NCBI RefSeq assembly: GCF_018320785.1
Contig: NC_054865.1
Coordinates: 13,365,579 to 13,429,578 of the forward strand
From: Cheilinus undulatus
Taxonomy: Eukaryota > Chordata > Actinopteri > Labriformes > Labridae
Direction of reading: 5' to 3'
Length of the DNA: 64,000 nt
The number at the start of each line of letters is the position of its first letter. The stretch's first letter is position 1. Both the position numbers and the translations under genes were made by a program. Positions 11,430 through 23,000 of the stretch are shown piece by piece. The notes under the pieces are model-generated. The model searched no databases. It had not been told where the DNA came from and saw only the letters and a program-made list of their open reading frames with translations.

Positions 11430-12610
11430 ACCGGAGCAGCTTTTCTGGGACACTCCTTTAGTTACCAAATCCACTCCTGCACTCAGTGCCAACTTATCGT
11501 CCCTTTTCTAGATCTTAATATGAGGGCTGTATGCGCAATTACCCAGAGTCCCTCTTATATCGAACTCTTATGTTGCATCTCCCTCGTTTAAAGTGCAATA
11601 TTTAAGAAGCACCAAAAGCTTGAGCTGTACAAAGTGCAGAGCTCCTGTTTCATCAAATTCTGCAGTTCATCTTCGCCCTTTTTTTGCTTCATACTCAAAT
11701 ACAGTCTCATCAGCTGTTCACTGACTGGACAGTCTGAGGTTAAGTGCCTTAATGAAGGCAACATCACTATTATCTATCAAGGACTCCTTTTTTTCACTTT
11801 GCTCACTTTAACCCACTGAGAAGGGACTCTGACCGACAATCTTCTTCTGATGGGCAACGGTCACTTTGGTGTCCCTGTGGCGCCTGAAATCGTCAAAAGA
11901 ATCAAAACTTTATTTAATGCTGATGTGCAAATGCTTCACAGTTCAAAGGAAGAATATGAAATTGTACATCTGCTGCTGCAAAGAGTTTAAGTAATTTGAG
12001 GTACCCAGGTACTACCTTCTCTCATGACATGTACTGCAGTATCCTTAACAATGAAGGAAAATATCAGAGCCAGTGAGGCAAAAAGGCTTGGAAAAGCCAG
12101 AGCAACTAATAAGGCTGCCTGATATATTTCATTAGTAGGCGGTTATTTAGTGTCCTGCCCATTACTCCTCCTTTCTTAAGGCTTCCCGGACTCTCCTAAA
12201 GCTTAAAAGTGAAGCAAAAATATCCTTTATGCCTTGTTTTCATTATCAGCAATGATCTGTCCTGCTGTTGTCTGCTGTGTGTAGAGTTTCTCTGTAATGT
12301 ATTAGCACTAATGTAATCCAACTTGTTATTTTTATTTATGTTTGTGGTTGTTTTGAAGCAGTTTTCCTCTTTGGCTGCTTCACATCAGTTTGGTGGCTGT
12401 TGAATGTTTCCATAATGACAGGTGAACTAGACTAGTGAAGGCAGAGCTGGATTGTCTGGACTGGATTCGCTGAGTCCACAGTATCTTACTTCCTGGGTCT
12501 GAGTTCTGCCTGACTGGGAATAATAACGTCTGTGCAAAAAAAAAAAAAGGAAAAAAAAAGACAAAAAGGATTTAATTGGGATTTGAAATAAAGTAATGTA
12601 TTTTTGTATA
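11430..12610 (+). other. pdpr: Probable pdpr 3' untranslated region
   Basis: No coding sequence is recognisable after the pdpr stop. The first convincing AATAAA is at 12587-12592, after an A-rich stretch (12536-12562), which would give a 3' UTR of about 1.2 kb. The end point is inferred from the signal only. Confidence 0.5.
12587..12592 (+). terminator. Candidate polyadenylation signal for pdpr
   Basis: Canonical AATAAA on the sense strand, about 1.16 kb after the pdpr stop, followed by T/G-rich sequence (atgtatttttgta). Confidence 0.45.
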
Positions 12611-13613
12611 GCTAGTGTGTATAAAATCTCTATTTTCAGAGCTGCACCTTTTTTCTAGTCATAAGTTTATCAGAGACGTTAATCATCTGATCTGCTGTTG
12701 TCCCTTTGTGCACTGTCATATGCTTTTCAGAGTATTTGTGTACATCTAAAACTTTTCTGTCAACAGCAGCATCATGTTATTCTGTGTGCATTTTTCTGTA
12801 AAATAATCTGGTTCTTTAGTTTGTCCCTTCAGAGGACGAAGTCAGGGTAGGGATTCAGGCTTTGTCCACACTCATAAGTTTGTTTCCTTTTCATCGTCTT
12901 TGCTTTGAGGTGCAAAGTTCAGTGTTGAGTGACAGGTGAAGGTCATATCATAAAAGGTAGACAGTTATGTGTTTCGTCAACTTTTTGTGTATTCATGATA
13001 AAAACTGCTGGACTGTTCCCTGGCACATGACCTGATATTAAGCTTCATGCAGCGCTCGTAAAAGCTAAAAGTGTTAAGAGTGTTAATTTAAAAAAAAGAA
13101 ATTAAAGGTAAGAAGGAGGGACGTGTCCGTTTATGAACGTCAAGGCTAACAGTTTAGCAAGTTGCTGATTCTGATACAGATAATTTTGTCTGTTTTTTGA
13201 AAAACCTATGAAATTTGGTTTATTTAAATTGTTGACAGTCAACTCTGCCATCTTACAATGTAATCTTTATCCCTGTGGACTAAGAGTCTTACACTGCTGA
13301 CATTTTTTATGTACAACCTTGAGAAAAGATTAGTCTGTCCAACTCGTCACTTCTTCCCAATGAAAACCTTTTCTCTGAATCAACATTGAGAAACAAAATT
13401 TACTTAAAGTAACACTACAGATATACATCAGCAACTGACATCAGTGCTTGTCACATTGAGTGCTTTCACACATGCTGAAACTTCACCCAGACTTTGACTG
13501 AAACCACCTACTACATGCTACTGTTGAATGCAGTTTGCATACTGGGTCTGACAGTAGTATGCACTGAGACAAATACTGCCAGGTGGCTGTTATTGCAGTA
13601 CACTGGGCTTGAC
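12611..13613. other. Intergenic, nothing recognised
   Basis: Between the likely pdpr 3' end and the MITE. AT-rich, no exon, RNA gene or repeat that I can name. Confidence 0.5.
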
Positions 13614-13616
13614 TTA

Positions 13617-14239
13617 GGGGCCGCCCACATGGAGATGAGTTTAGACGTATCCCCTACAGTTTTCCATCGTATTGGTGTTTCATCCATATGGAACAAGTGT
13701 TTTGGGAGCCTGTAAACACTTCTTTTTGAAAGCGGGTCACAAGTGAACAAATATGCATGTGCCACCCTTGCATCTCTGTGTCTATACAACCAAGCCCATC
13801 TTTTCTGAAACAATTAGTCATAGCCCGCTTAACCAACATGCACTATCACCCCCCAAACACCATAACTGAACCATACCCACTACTCTCTCTCCTGCAGTTT
13901 GGTTGACTTGTAATCCAGTGTGACCAGAAGCAGTTCGACTTTGTAGTTGGTCCACACTAACTCCTCTCTCACTGGAGCATTCATGTTCCGTGCCATCATT
14001 TTCCTCATCATCATCTCCTTGTGATTGTGTACAACAAACAAGCTTAATACACAAGCTCCTTATTTCCTGTTTTTGATGTATTTCTGTGCCACGTACATGC
14101 CTGGCATGTATACTACAGCATTTTGTTTTCGATGGTGTCATGCTTACACAGATATTTCTTGAAACAATGCCATGTTTACGTAAAACTTTTTTAAGAAGAT
14201 AAAGAAATAAATTGTTTTCTTCTCCCTGTGGACAAGGCC
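13617..14239. mobile_element. PIF/Harbinger-like MITE, copy 1
   Basis: Termini GGGGCCGCCCACATGGAGA (left) and, in reverse from the right, GGCCTTGTCCACAGGGAGA. Both sides carry TTA (13614-13616 and 14240-14242), the 3-bp TWA target duplication typical of PIF/Harbinger. A related copy lies inverted at 34837-35469; shared interior blocks include GGTGTTTCATC/GGCGTTTCATC, GTTTTGGGAG and AGTGAACAAAT. Reverse-strand open frames inside (up to 151 codons) resemble nothing I know and are not called genes. Confidence 0.66.
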
Positions 14240-14792
14240 TTAGCTGGTTTCCAGTCATAGAAAATGGAAGCAAACAATAGCCCAGCTAATGGCCTATAAC
14301 ACTACAGCGCAACATCCACTTATGACCCGGAGAAAAAAGCTTACACGCAGGGCAGTCAGCATTAATGCATTAATTGCATTTAATTAAAGCCCATAATTAG
14401 TGTAGCATTTTTAATTGTTTATTGTCTCTTTCAGTACACTTTGGCTAAGCCAGTTACCTTCCTTCAGCCACAGGGATGTAAAGTAAGTCCACCACTGCTC
14501 CTTAATGTCTCATTTCAGTACAAAAAAAACTGGATAAGTCAAAAGTCATCATGTTAGCAAACTTTTGCCTTTTTACTCTTCCCTTATTTTCCTTTTCAAT
14601 CCATAAAGTTCCTTTTCTGTGCGTAAATCATGTCATAATCTTTGATCTACCAAAAGTTCTTTGTCTAGTTTCAAAATAAGCGCAGGTTTATTTCCAGACA
14701 GAAGTCAGTTACCCTTAGTTTAAGACAAAATCCAAAATGAAACAAAAACAGTTTGCAAAATAGCAGAATTTTAAAATCCAGAACTACAAAAT

Positions 14793-15177
14793 TAGGGATT
14801 CATGTTATTATCAGTCTGATATCAGTATTGACAGATATAAAAAATTCTGCCCGTATTCACAGCTCATATTTTTTTGGTTTGGATATCAGCATATATCAAC
14901 TGTAAATTTTGTCCATGTATAGAAATTTGTTTGTGGAGTTTTAGGCTGGACCAACAGACCAATGTCAGTCTTTTTTTGGTTTATCCTTAAAGCATGTCTT
15001 AAAGACATACATTTGTTTCTTTTGTCATCCTTCAACTTTAAAGTGTATTCAAAGAACTGATGTTTTAGGTCTGAAACACTTACTTAAATATTGGTATTGA
15101 TAACAGTACTTGCTAAAATAAATCTGTAAATATCAGCATAGCGAATATTGGCAGAAATCCAATGTCTTGCATCCCTA
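14793..15177. mobile_element. hAT-like element
   Basis: Left TAGGGATTCATGTTATTATC and reverse right TAGGGATGCAAGACATTGG form the ends. The interior has paired ATATCAG/TGGTATTGATA-type repeats near both ends, as in fish hAT elements starting TAGGGATGCACC. An 8-bp duplication is not clear. Confidence 0.5.
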
Positions 15178-17340
15178 ACAGAAATGCTTACATTAATAAG
15201 TTTACCATTTTGTCATTTAACAGCCTTGATTACAGGTTATCCATCTGGATTTTAATACTTTACATGAACATTTACCTGTGAGATTGTAGCACTTTGTTAA
15301 TTTGCAGACATTTGCATTGCATCACTTCACCGCAGTCTAACAAACTTGGTACTGTTGCTAATTATGCTCATGCTAATGCTTTAGTCCGATATGGACTCTG
15401 GGCAAATCAGTATAGACGGCTAGTATTGTAGTTGGTGAGAATACATCCTTAGTCCTGTCAGCCTGCAATATTTTCCCCTTCCTTGTCTGAGAGGGACAAG
15501 TATGAACAAGCTACTTGTGAAATTTTCTAGACATTTTAGTTGTGCATGTGTGAAAATGGCTCATATTTCTTGATGGGCTGGTGTCCGTCAGCAGGGCAGA
15601 TACAGAGATAAAACATTTATCCTATACTACATACTAAACAGACAAACAATGGAGAACCACTACAGCTACAACCAGTGATTGGCAGGCTTTGAGTAGACAG
15701 ACTTGCACTACACATCAGAAATTAATCGTTAACAGTGTTACATATAGACAATAGATCACTATTATCTATATGGGGATAGTATGACACCAATTTATTGTTA
15801 ACATACATTTTGGCTACTGTTATCTCTAACTCCGTTTAGGTACAGAGGACTATTCTATTCTAAAATCACAGAATATCCCTCAGGGCATTTGGTCACTTGA
15901 ACTACAAGCATTTCACTTTCATTTGTCTTTCCAAAGTCTTACTGCTCAGAGGATTGTCATCCCCACTTTGATGGACACCATCTAAAACACTTTTACCTCT
16001 GAAAGGGGAGAACAGTTGACATCACTTTTAGTTTGATTCTTGCTGCTGATGTGTTGACAAAACATATCTAGAAAGCCTCTCAACCTTATTCTGATGGTCG
16101 TGTACTTTTTAACTACAGGTAACACTACCTGTTGAAATCAATACATAAAATAGATGTTTAAATAACTTTTGGCAGGTCACAGTTAAGCAGGAAAAAAGAA
16201 TCTATCAGAAAAAATGAACCTGCTGTAACAGGGAGTCTGATATCTCTCAAGAAGGGCTATTTTCTGTGTGCTTTGTTTGGAAAATTAAATGAAATTGTAT
16301 GTTGGATTGCCGTGAATCTTTGGGAGTTTTTGTGTCGGAGTATCTTTGTCTACTTTATTGCCAGTGCTGTTAATCTTAACTACGGGACCGTGCTTTCTGT
16401 GAGCAACTTTTGTGGCCTCATTAGTACAAGAGCTTAACTTTTCAGACTCGTATCATGAACATCTGCTCAGTTTTCTCATGTCAGCGCACAACAAAGTGTG
16501 ATTAAATGTGTTCCCTTGGTGTTGACACACTTCTGGGAGATCTCAGCAAGTTGTCCTGCATGTGTGCAACCACGATCATCTTCAATGGTGTTGAACGTCC
16601 TCTTTATGTAAAACTGTTCCCTTTTCAAACATATGTATACTTGAGTGAATGACTGAAGGGACAAGGTCCAGAACTTTTGCACTAAATAGGGGTAGCCTGC
16701 TGATTTCTGTTGTCTTGTCTGTGTGGTTAAAGATGTCCTGTAATATTTGTTTTATTTGAAAAGTTAGACAAACTCAATATCTGTCATTTTGTTGAAAAAC
16801 TGAGAAGGCCCCAGGCACCACTTACAGCCCACTTAATGAACGCTTGTTGTCCTTTCAAATGCAGTGACACTCCACTCAACAGGATGTTTTAGTGCATGTT
16901 TCCCTCGAATTTATTTTAACACTACATGTAAATGACTGATTTGTAAACGCATCTTTTCTGCAGAGCTTTAAAAACATATTTATACCAAGTTAAACTGTTT
17001 GGATGTCTTATGTACTCATAAAGAGAACTCTGTTCATACAAGAAGCTTGAAGTTGTCTCATCTGTTCACACGTCATGTGTTCTGTGAGTTCGGCGTTGTG
17101 TGTTCAGGCACTAACACATTCGCTGCCTCCCACTCACAGCCGTCAGTGTGTTTCTGTTCTGTCTGCAAACATCGGCCTGCTAATGAACATCAGAGCGCCA
17201 GCAGTGATACTGAAGGTTTATTCATGTGTCAACAGTCGCAGTGGAGGACGGAGGCACCTGCTCTCTGCTCATTACTAACCATAACCATCTGCAATTATTT
17301 CCTCAAATGAATTATGTAAGGTCAGCTCAGAGCCAGAGAG
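15178..17340. other. Intergenic, nothing recognised
   Basis: Between the converging 3' ends of pdpr and mrps11. Short open frames on both strands show no family resemblance. I see no RNA gene. Confidence 0.45.
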
Positions 17341-17356
17341 TTAGACAACAAAACAC

Positions 17357-17362
17357 TTTATT
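17357..17362 (-). terminator. mrps11: Polyadenylation signal of mrps11
   Basis: TTTATT on the plus strand is AATAAA on the mrps11 sense strand, 61 bases after the stop codon, giving a very short 3' UTR. Confidence 0.7.
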
Positions 17363-17423
17363 AGCACATTACAACACACGGCTTCCTCCTGGTTCTTCCT
17401 CCTGCTTTCAGTCTTTGCTGAGG

Positions 17424-17531
17424 TCACATCCTTCTGGCTTTGCGTGGGCGGCATCCATTGTGTGGCACAGGGGTGTTGTCAGTGATCGATACCACCTCCA
17501 GGCCGCCCATTGTCAGGCCTTTGATCGCAGA
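17424..17531 (-). CDS. mrps11: mrps11 terminal exon
   Basis: Acceptor GTTGTGCAG. Encodes [20 protein letters not shown] and [15 protein letters not shown], then TGA (17426-17424). The C-terminal [10 protein letters not shown] is the uS11 signature tail. Confidence 0.97.
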   Translation of the reverse strand, partial: SAIKGLTMGGLEVVSITDNTPVPHNGCRPRKARRM

Positions 17532-20045
17532 CTGCACAACAGAGAAAGCACATTCATTCATCAACAAAGCTAATGGGAGCAGATCAAGATGTGTGTGGCC
17601 CCTTAAACGGCCTTAAATGATCCTCATTATGAAAGGACTGAAATTAATTAGAGGTCATTTCTTCATGCAGTGACAGCTTTATTTGGAGACACACTTGCAA
17701 TAATAAATCACAGCAGGGCAGGTCAGAAATAAAAATAGCAAAAGATGATTTCGTTTTATCCTTTTGTCATAATATACCCTTTAATATTGTCTACATTCTA
17801 AATAAATTTAAGGCGGCTTTTGTGATTAAATATCTAAAAAAAGGCATACTTTAGCCTGAACAGTACAGGATTTTGGAAACTGATCTGGATTTAACTGGGG
17901 ATTAGTAAACAAAAGACATCTTATATAGTGAAAACAGTGAATTGAAACTTAAAGACCCTGTAAATGATAATGAATCTGTATTTAGATTTTTTGTATGACA
18001 GGTCACTGTGTTATGAACCCTCAGGTCAAATTTCAGTCAAATAAAACATCTCTAAGTTTATAAAATTGAGCTTCAAAATCATGAAAAATGAGGCAGTAAA
18101 TCTGCTCCAGGATGGTGTGGGCGTAGCAGTTGAATGAGGTGAAGCCACTCCCACTCGAGAAATACAATCCTGTCAGATTAAAAAAAAAAAAAAAGCTACA
18201 ATCTGAACAGAGGAAAGCTCTTATGCTATTAGCCTGTCCCTTGACCTTACGTTGACTTTATGATTAGAGCACAGCTGCCTGGCTCTGTGCAAGAGCAGAG
18301 ACAAGTTTGCATGGATAAGACAGACTGTAGAAAGAATTGGACAAACCCTGTGTGACGTCAGCTGTCTGCTTACAATAGGTGGACCAAACTTTGGATTGAT
18401 ATTATATACAGCCCGCCACTAAGCTCAACTTCCCATCAGCTAATCGAAACCACTGTGGTACAAAAAAATTCACCCCCCGTACAGTGAGAGCACATGAAGA
18501 CATTAGCTAATGAGACACGTTTGGTTTTTTGAACCAGGCTGTAAACCAGTTTGTTCCTAGTGTAAAAAACAGCTGTTCAACAAGTGTTCAGACGGGACTG
18601 CCGGTGTTCCTGCAGCCAGCCTCAAGTGGACACTTGCTGTATTGCAACTTTTTGCATTTCCGCATTGGCTTCATTTTTCAGGACTGGAAGTTGCCGCTTG
18701 GGATAAGACTATTCAAAGTGCCTCTTTTATCAACCGGTAGCTTGAAAACAGCAGACACTCAAACTCCTTTATTCTGTCAGCAATCAGGCTGTGAAATCAT
18801 GACAGAATATTTTATTGATTGATTTTTGGTCAGAGCAAGCTTGGGTAACCTTTAAGGTTTATGCATGTCTTTATTTATTTTAAATATATTTAGGGTGTTG
18901 TATTAATAGTGCCTCCATTTTTTCATTTATGACCCTGTGTATCTGCTGGTCTGTTGTCACTGATGTGAATATGGTCGTCCAAATGCTGCTGCATCTGTTT
19001 GTTTCCTTGTGGTGTCTTGTTTTCTTTTAATAAGACTTGGCAACTGTGAAATTTAATTTTCTTTCTGGGATAAATAAAGTCATCTGAATCTGACCAAATC
19101 TGCAGGCAGCAGAGATTGTTAAAGGTAATGTGCACTGTCAAGTAAGAATGTGCACTGATGGACAAACTGTAAAGATATCTTTTGCTGAAATCAACCAGAG
19201 CTTTGTTTTTCTGAATCATATGGTCTGTAAAAGGTTTTGGAGAGTATTGGGGGAAAGAGAGAATGTGCTGACATAAGGATAATAGATCCGGTTTATATTT
19301 GCCTGATACAGAAACATGAGTTTGGTTTCAGTCTCTAATAGTGGTTGTTAGTAAAAAAACATCTTAATTAGAGGACACATTAAAAACACTGTTACAGTGT
19401 TTAATGAGTTACTGATTCAAAAATGATTTATGAAACAAAATGATTATTTAGATATTGTTTTAAGGAGAAAGACCAGATGTATTTGTTTTTAACTGTCAAG
19501 TTTTCAGGCTAACATCTAAAACAGATAAACTCTAATTATTTATCCTATAGCTGCTCCTTTAAACATTAGACTGTATTTTTGGATGAGAATTATGCCTAAA
19601 TAATAAACACTGTCCTTCCATAAACTTTTCTATTGAAGGCACAACCAAGAAATATACTTATTACTGTGTTTCCTACTCTTATCAAGTAATTTCCTTTTGA
19701 GAACTTCAAATAATATTAAACTTTTATTGAGTATAAAAATTAGTTCAGTAATTTTGGCATCCGTCTATTTTTACTGCTTTTGCCTTGTCCTGGTTCTTGT
19801 CTATTTCAAATGCACTTACTGTGTCTTTAATTTTATTGCTCTGAGATTTTCCTGTTTTTCTTGCTTTTTACTGCTGAGCCTTTGCCTGCAAAGGCTGATG
19901 CAATTTTTGCCTGTGCTTAATGTAAAACAAATTATAATAACAAACAAAAGCAGTTTACATGATTTCCAAAAGGTTGACTGATAAGATTAACAATAGTTTC
20001 AGGGCATGCAGATGCACTGTAATAGGATCAAAAAGCATTAATGCA

Positions 20046-20080
<35 letters not shown>

Positions 20081-23000
20081 ACAAATCAAATCTAATTATT
20101 TTTTTAACTCACCAGACGTCCAGGACCGAGACCTTTGACCACGACTCGGACAAATGTCACTCCCTTTGCTGTGGCTTTCTGTTCAGAGGAAGAGACAGAG
20201 AGCGGATTCATGTCTTCAGGCATTTTAGCTGTTAATGGACGGATCAATCAGTGGATCCCTTAAAGTCCACTTCAGTGGAAAAACCAAGAAAAAAAAGCAA
20301 AACTTTCTTTATAACTTTATACTTTTTAAACTAAGGAACAGAGCTTTAGTTCTCAAACAATAATTATTAGGAAGTGCTAGCATTACTGAATAGATTTGCT
20401 GCTTTATCGTTGTCTGTTATCATCGTGTGGTTTGGGCTCTGAAAACAGAAAAATAAAAACTTTTAGTTCTGACAAACTTTGGTTGCAATACTTCCCTTCA
20501 CTTTTAATCTATCTGCTACATAAAAAAAAAATATTCCAAAAGATAGAAAAAAACAACCCATACTTGCAGCCCTACTTTATCATCCATAGAAGAGAAAAAC
20601 TTGACAGGGTGCTTTATGGTTGCTGCATGCTCATTTTCAGCTCTACAGCACCAAATAAAAAAGCCAGCGTTGACAATTATCTCACACATGCACTAATTTG
20701 ACAAAAGACTACAAGGCACCACGATTAAACACTTCATTTCTCACCCTGTGAGTCAGTGTTAACTTAACCCTGTTAGCCAGCAGTCCACATAAATCAGGCT
20801 AACAAAGAGTCAAAATAAGCACTTAACACTTCCTGCTGCACTCTGTCACAGCCCCTTATTGAGGGCAGACACATTACCCATATTACACAGGGTGAAGAAA
20901 GAAAGAAATGGTCTTCACCAGTATTTGTTCATTAAAAGAAGGCCTGCTTTGATGAAGGGGTAGGGGATGATAAAGTACCAGAATTTTTGTATTTGATGTG
21001 TGTTCAGAAAAAAATCAAAGGATACTGATGTCTGTTTCAGTACTACAACAAACCAGTACAGAACTCTGGGTACAGAACTCTGGGTGCCATTAACCATTGT
21101 TGGGCACTGGGTAGCAAAAACCTGTAAGTTAACATCTGCACACTGTCTAAAAAGCACAAATACAATGGTAAAGGTACTGAAATGTTGACACCACGTTTGT
21201 TCAGCTGGGATGTTGCCTCTTCTCTGCTCTGTTTATTGGGAGGTGACATCGTTGTTACTTTTGCATTCTTATGAGATGAAAAAAGGACTCAAGAAACTTT
21301 AGCATCTGCTGACTTGTGAATTTGAATGGTCCACCTCTGCTTCCTCTTTCACTGATGGGGGCTTTTGGATAAAAACATGACAAAAGCTCAGTAGTTATCT
21401 TAAAGTTTTGCTATGCTTTGATACTGACAGAGTGGAGATTGTACACTCACTAGTCACTTCATTAGGTACGCCTGTTTAATTGCTTGTTAACACAAATAGA
21501 TAATCAGCCAATCACATGGCAGCGGCTCAATGCATTTGGGCATGACGACTTGCTGAAGTTCAAACCGAGCATCAGAATGGGGAAGAAAGAGGATTTAAGT
21601 GACTTTGAACGTGGCATGGTTGTTGGTGCCAGACAGACTGCTTCAAGTATTTCAGAAACTGCTGATCTACTGAGATTTTCCTGCACAACTGTCTCTAGGG
21701 TTTACAGAGAAAGGTCCCAAATGCCCAGTAAGCGGCAGCTGTGTGGACAGAAAAATGTAGCCTGGTCTGATGAGTCTTGATTTCAGCTGTGACATTCAGA
21801 TGGTAGGGTCAGAATTTGGCGTAAACAACATGAAAGCATGGATCCATCCTGTCTTGTATCAACAGTTCAGGCTGGTGATGGTGTAATGGTGTGGGGGATA
21901 TTTTCTTGGCATGCTTGAGGGACCCTTAGTACCAGCTTAGCATCGTTTAAACGCCATAGCGTACCTCAACATTAAAGCTGACCATCTCCATCCCTTTATG
22001 ACTACAGTGTACCATCCTCTGATGGCTACTTCCAGCCGGATAATGCCCCGTGTCACCAAACTCAAACCATCTCAAACTGGTTTACTGAACATGACAACGA
22101 GTTCACTGTACTCCAATGGCCTCCACAGTCACCAGATCTCAATCCAATAGAGCCCCTTTGGGATGTGGTGGAATGGTAACTTCACATCATGAATGTACAG
22201 CCGACAAATCTGCAGCAACTGTGTGATGTTATCATGTCAATATGGACCAAAATCTCTGAGGAATGTTTCCAACATCTTGGTGAAACTATGCCACAGAGAA
22301 CGAAGGCAGCTCTGCTTAACCCATTAAAACCTGAAAACACTAATTATAGCCAGAAAATGCTCATTTTTTTGGGAACTGAAATGTTTATTTCACTTTCTAC
22401 TGAAATCCAAAAAAATCCAAATTTCCATTAAATTTAAAATATATAATTTTTGTATCTCGTTTGATACATTAGGTGTTTTTGGTGACTGATAATCCAATTG
22501 AGGGCATTTTTATCATTGATCAGATTGTATTCAGGTTTTTTTTTTTTGTTAATTTATTGGTCCCATTGATGAGATAGAGGTTTCATAAAAGTATGTATCA
22601 AATGATACAACAGGCTTTAAAGGGTTAAGCTGCTTAAAAGCAAATCGAGAGGAATGAAGCACTGTCTAAATTGCACCACACTGCCAGTATATTTGTGCAA
22701 TTTAGACAGTCTACAGGGGTTTGTCTGCAACGTTTGGTAATTCAAAACAAAACAAAACAAGACCGTTCCAACATTATGCTGTTAGGACTTTTATATTTGT
22801 GTCTGTGCTACAAACCAGGCATAAATATTGTTTAATTTTTACTAGTATCAAATCCAAGTTTGAAATGCAGGTATTGTAGTAATCCAACCACTGATACGGA
22901 CCTGAGGTTCTGTGTCACAGTAATATGTAAGAACTCACCGCAGCAGCAGAGATTCCTGCAGTCTGAGCAGCAACGGGTGTTGACTTCCTGGCATTTTTGA

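Noticed and set aside
13818..14273. 151-codon minus-strand open frame
   Set aside because: It lies across the Harbinger-like MITE and runs past its end; no transposase motif or other known domain is visible and the related copy at 34.8-35.5 kb does not keep it.
18353..18360. Perfect CRE palindrome TGACGTCA in mrps11 intron 5
   Set aside because: One 8-base site deep in an intron, with no other promoter features, is weak evidence. Not called a regulatory element.
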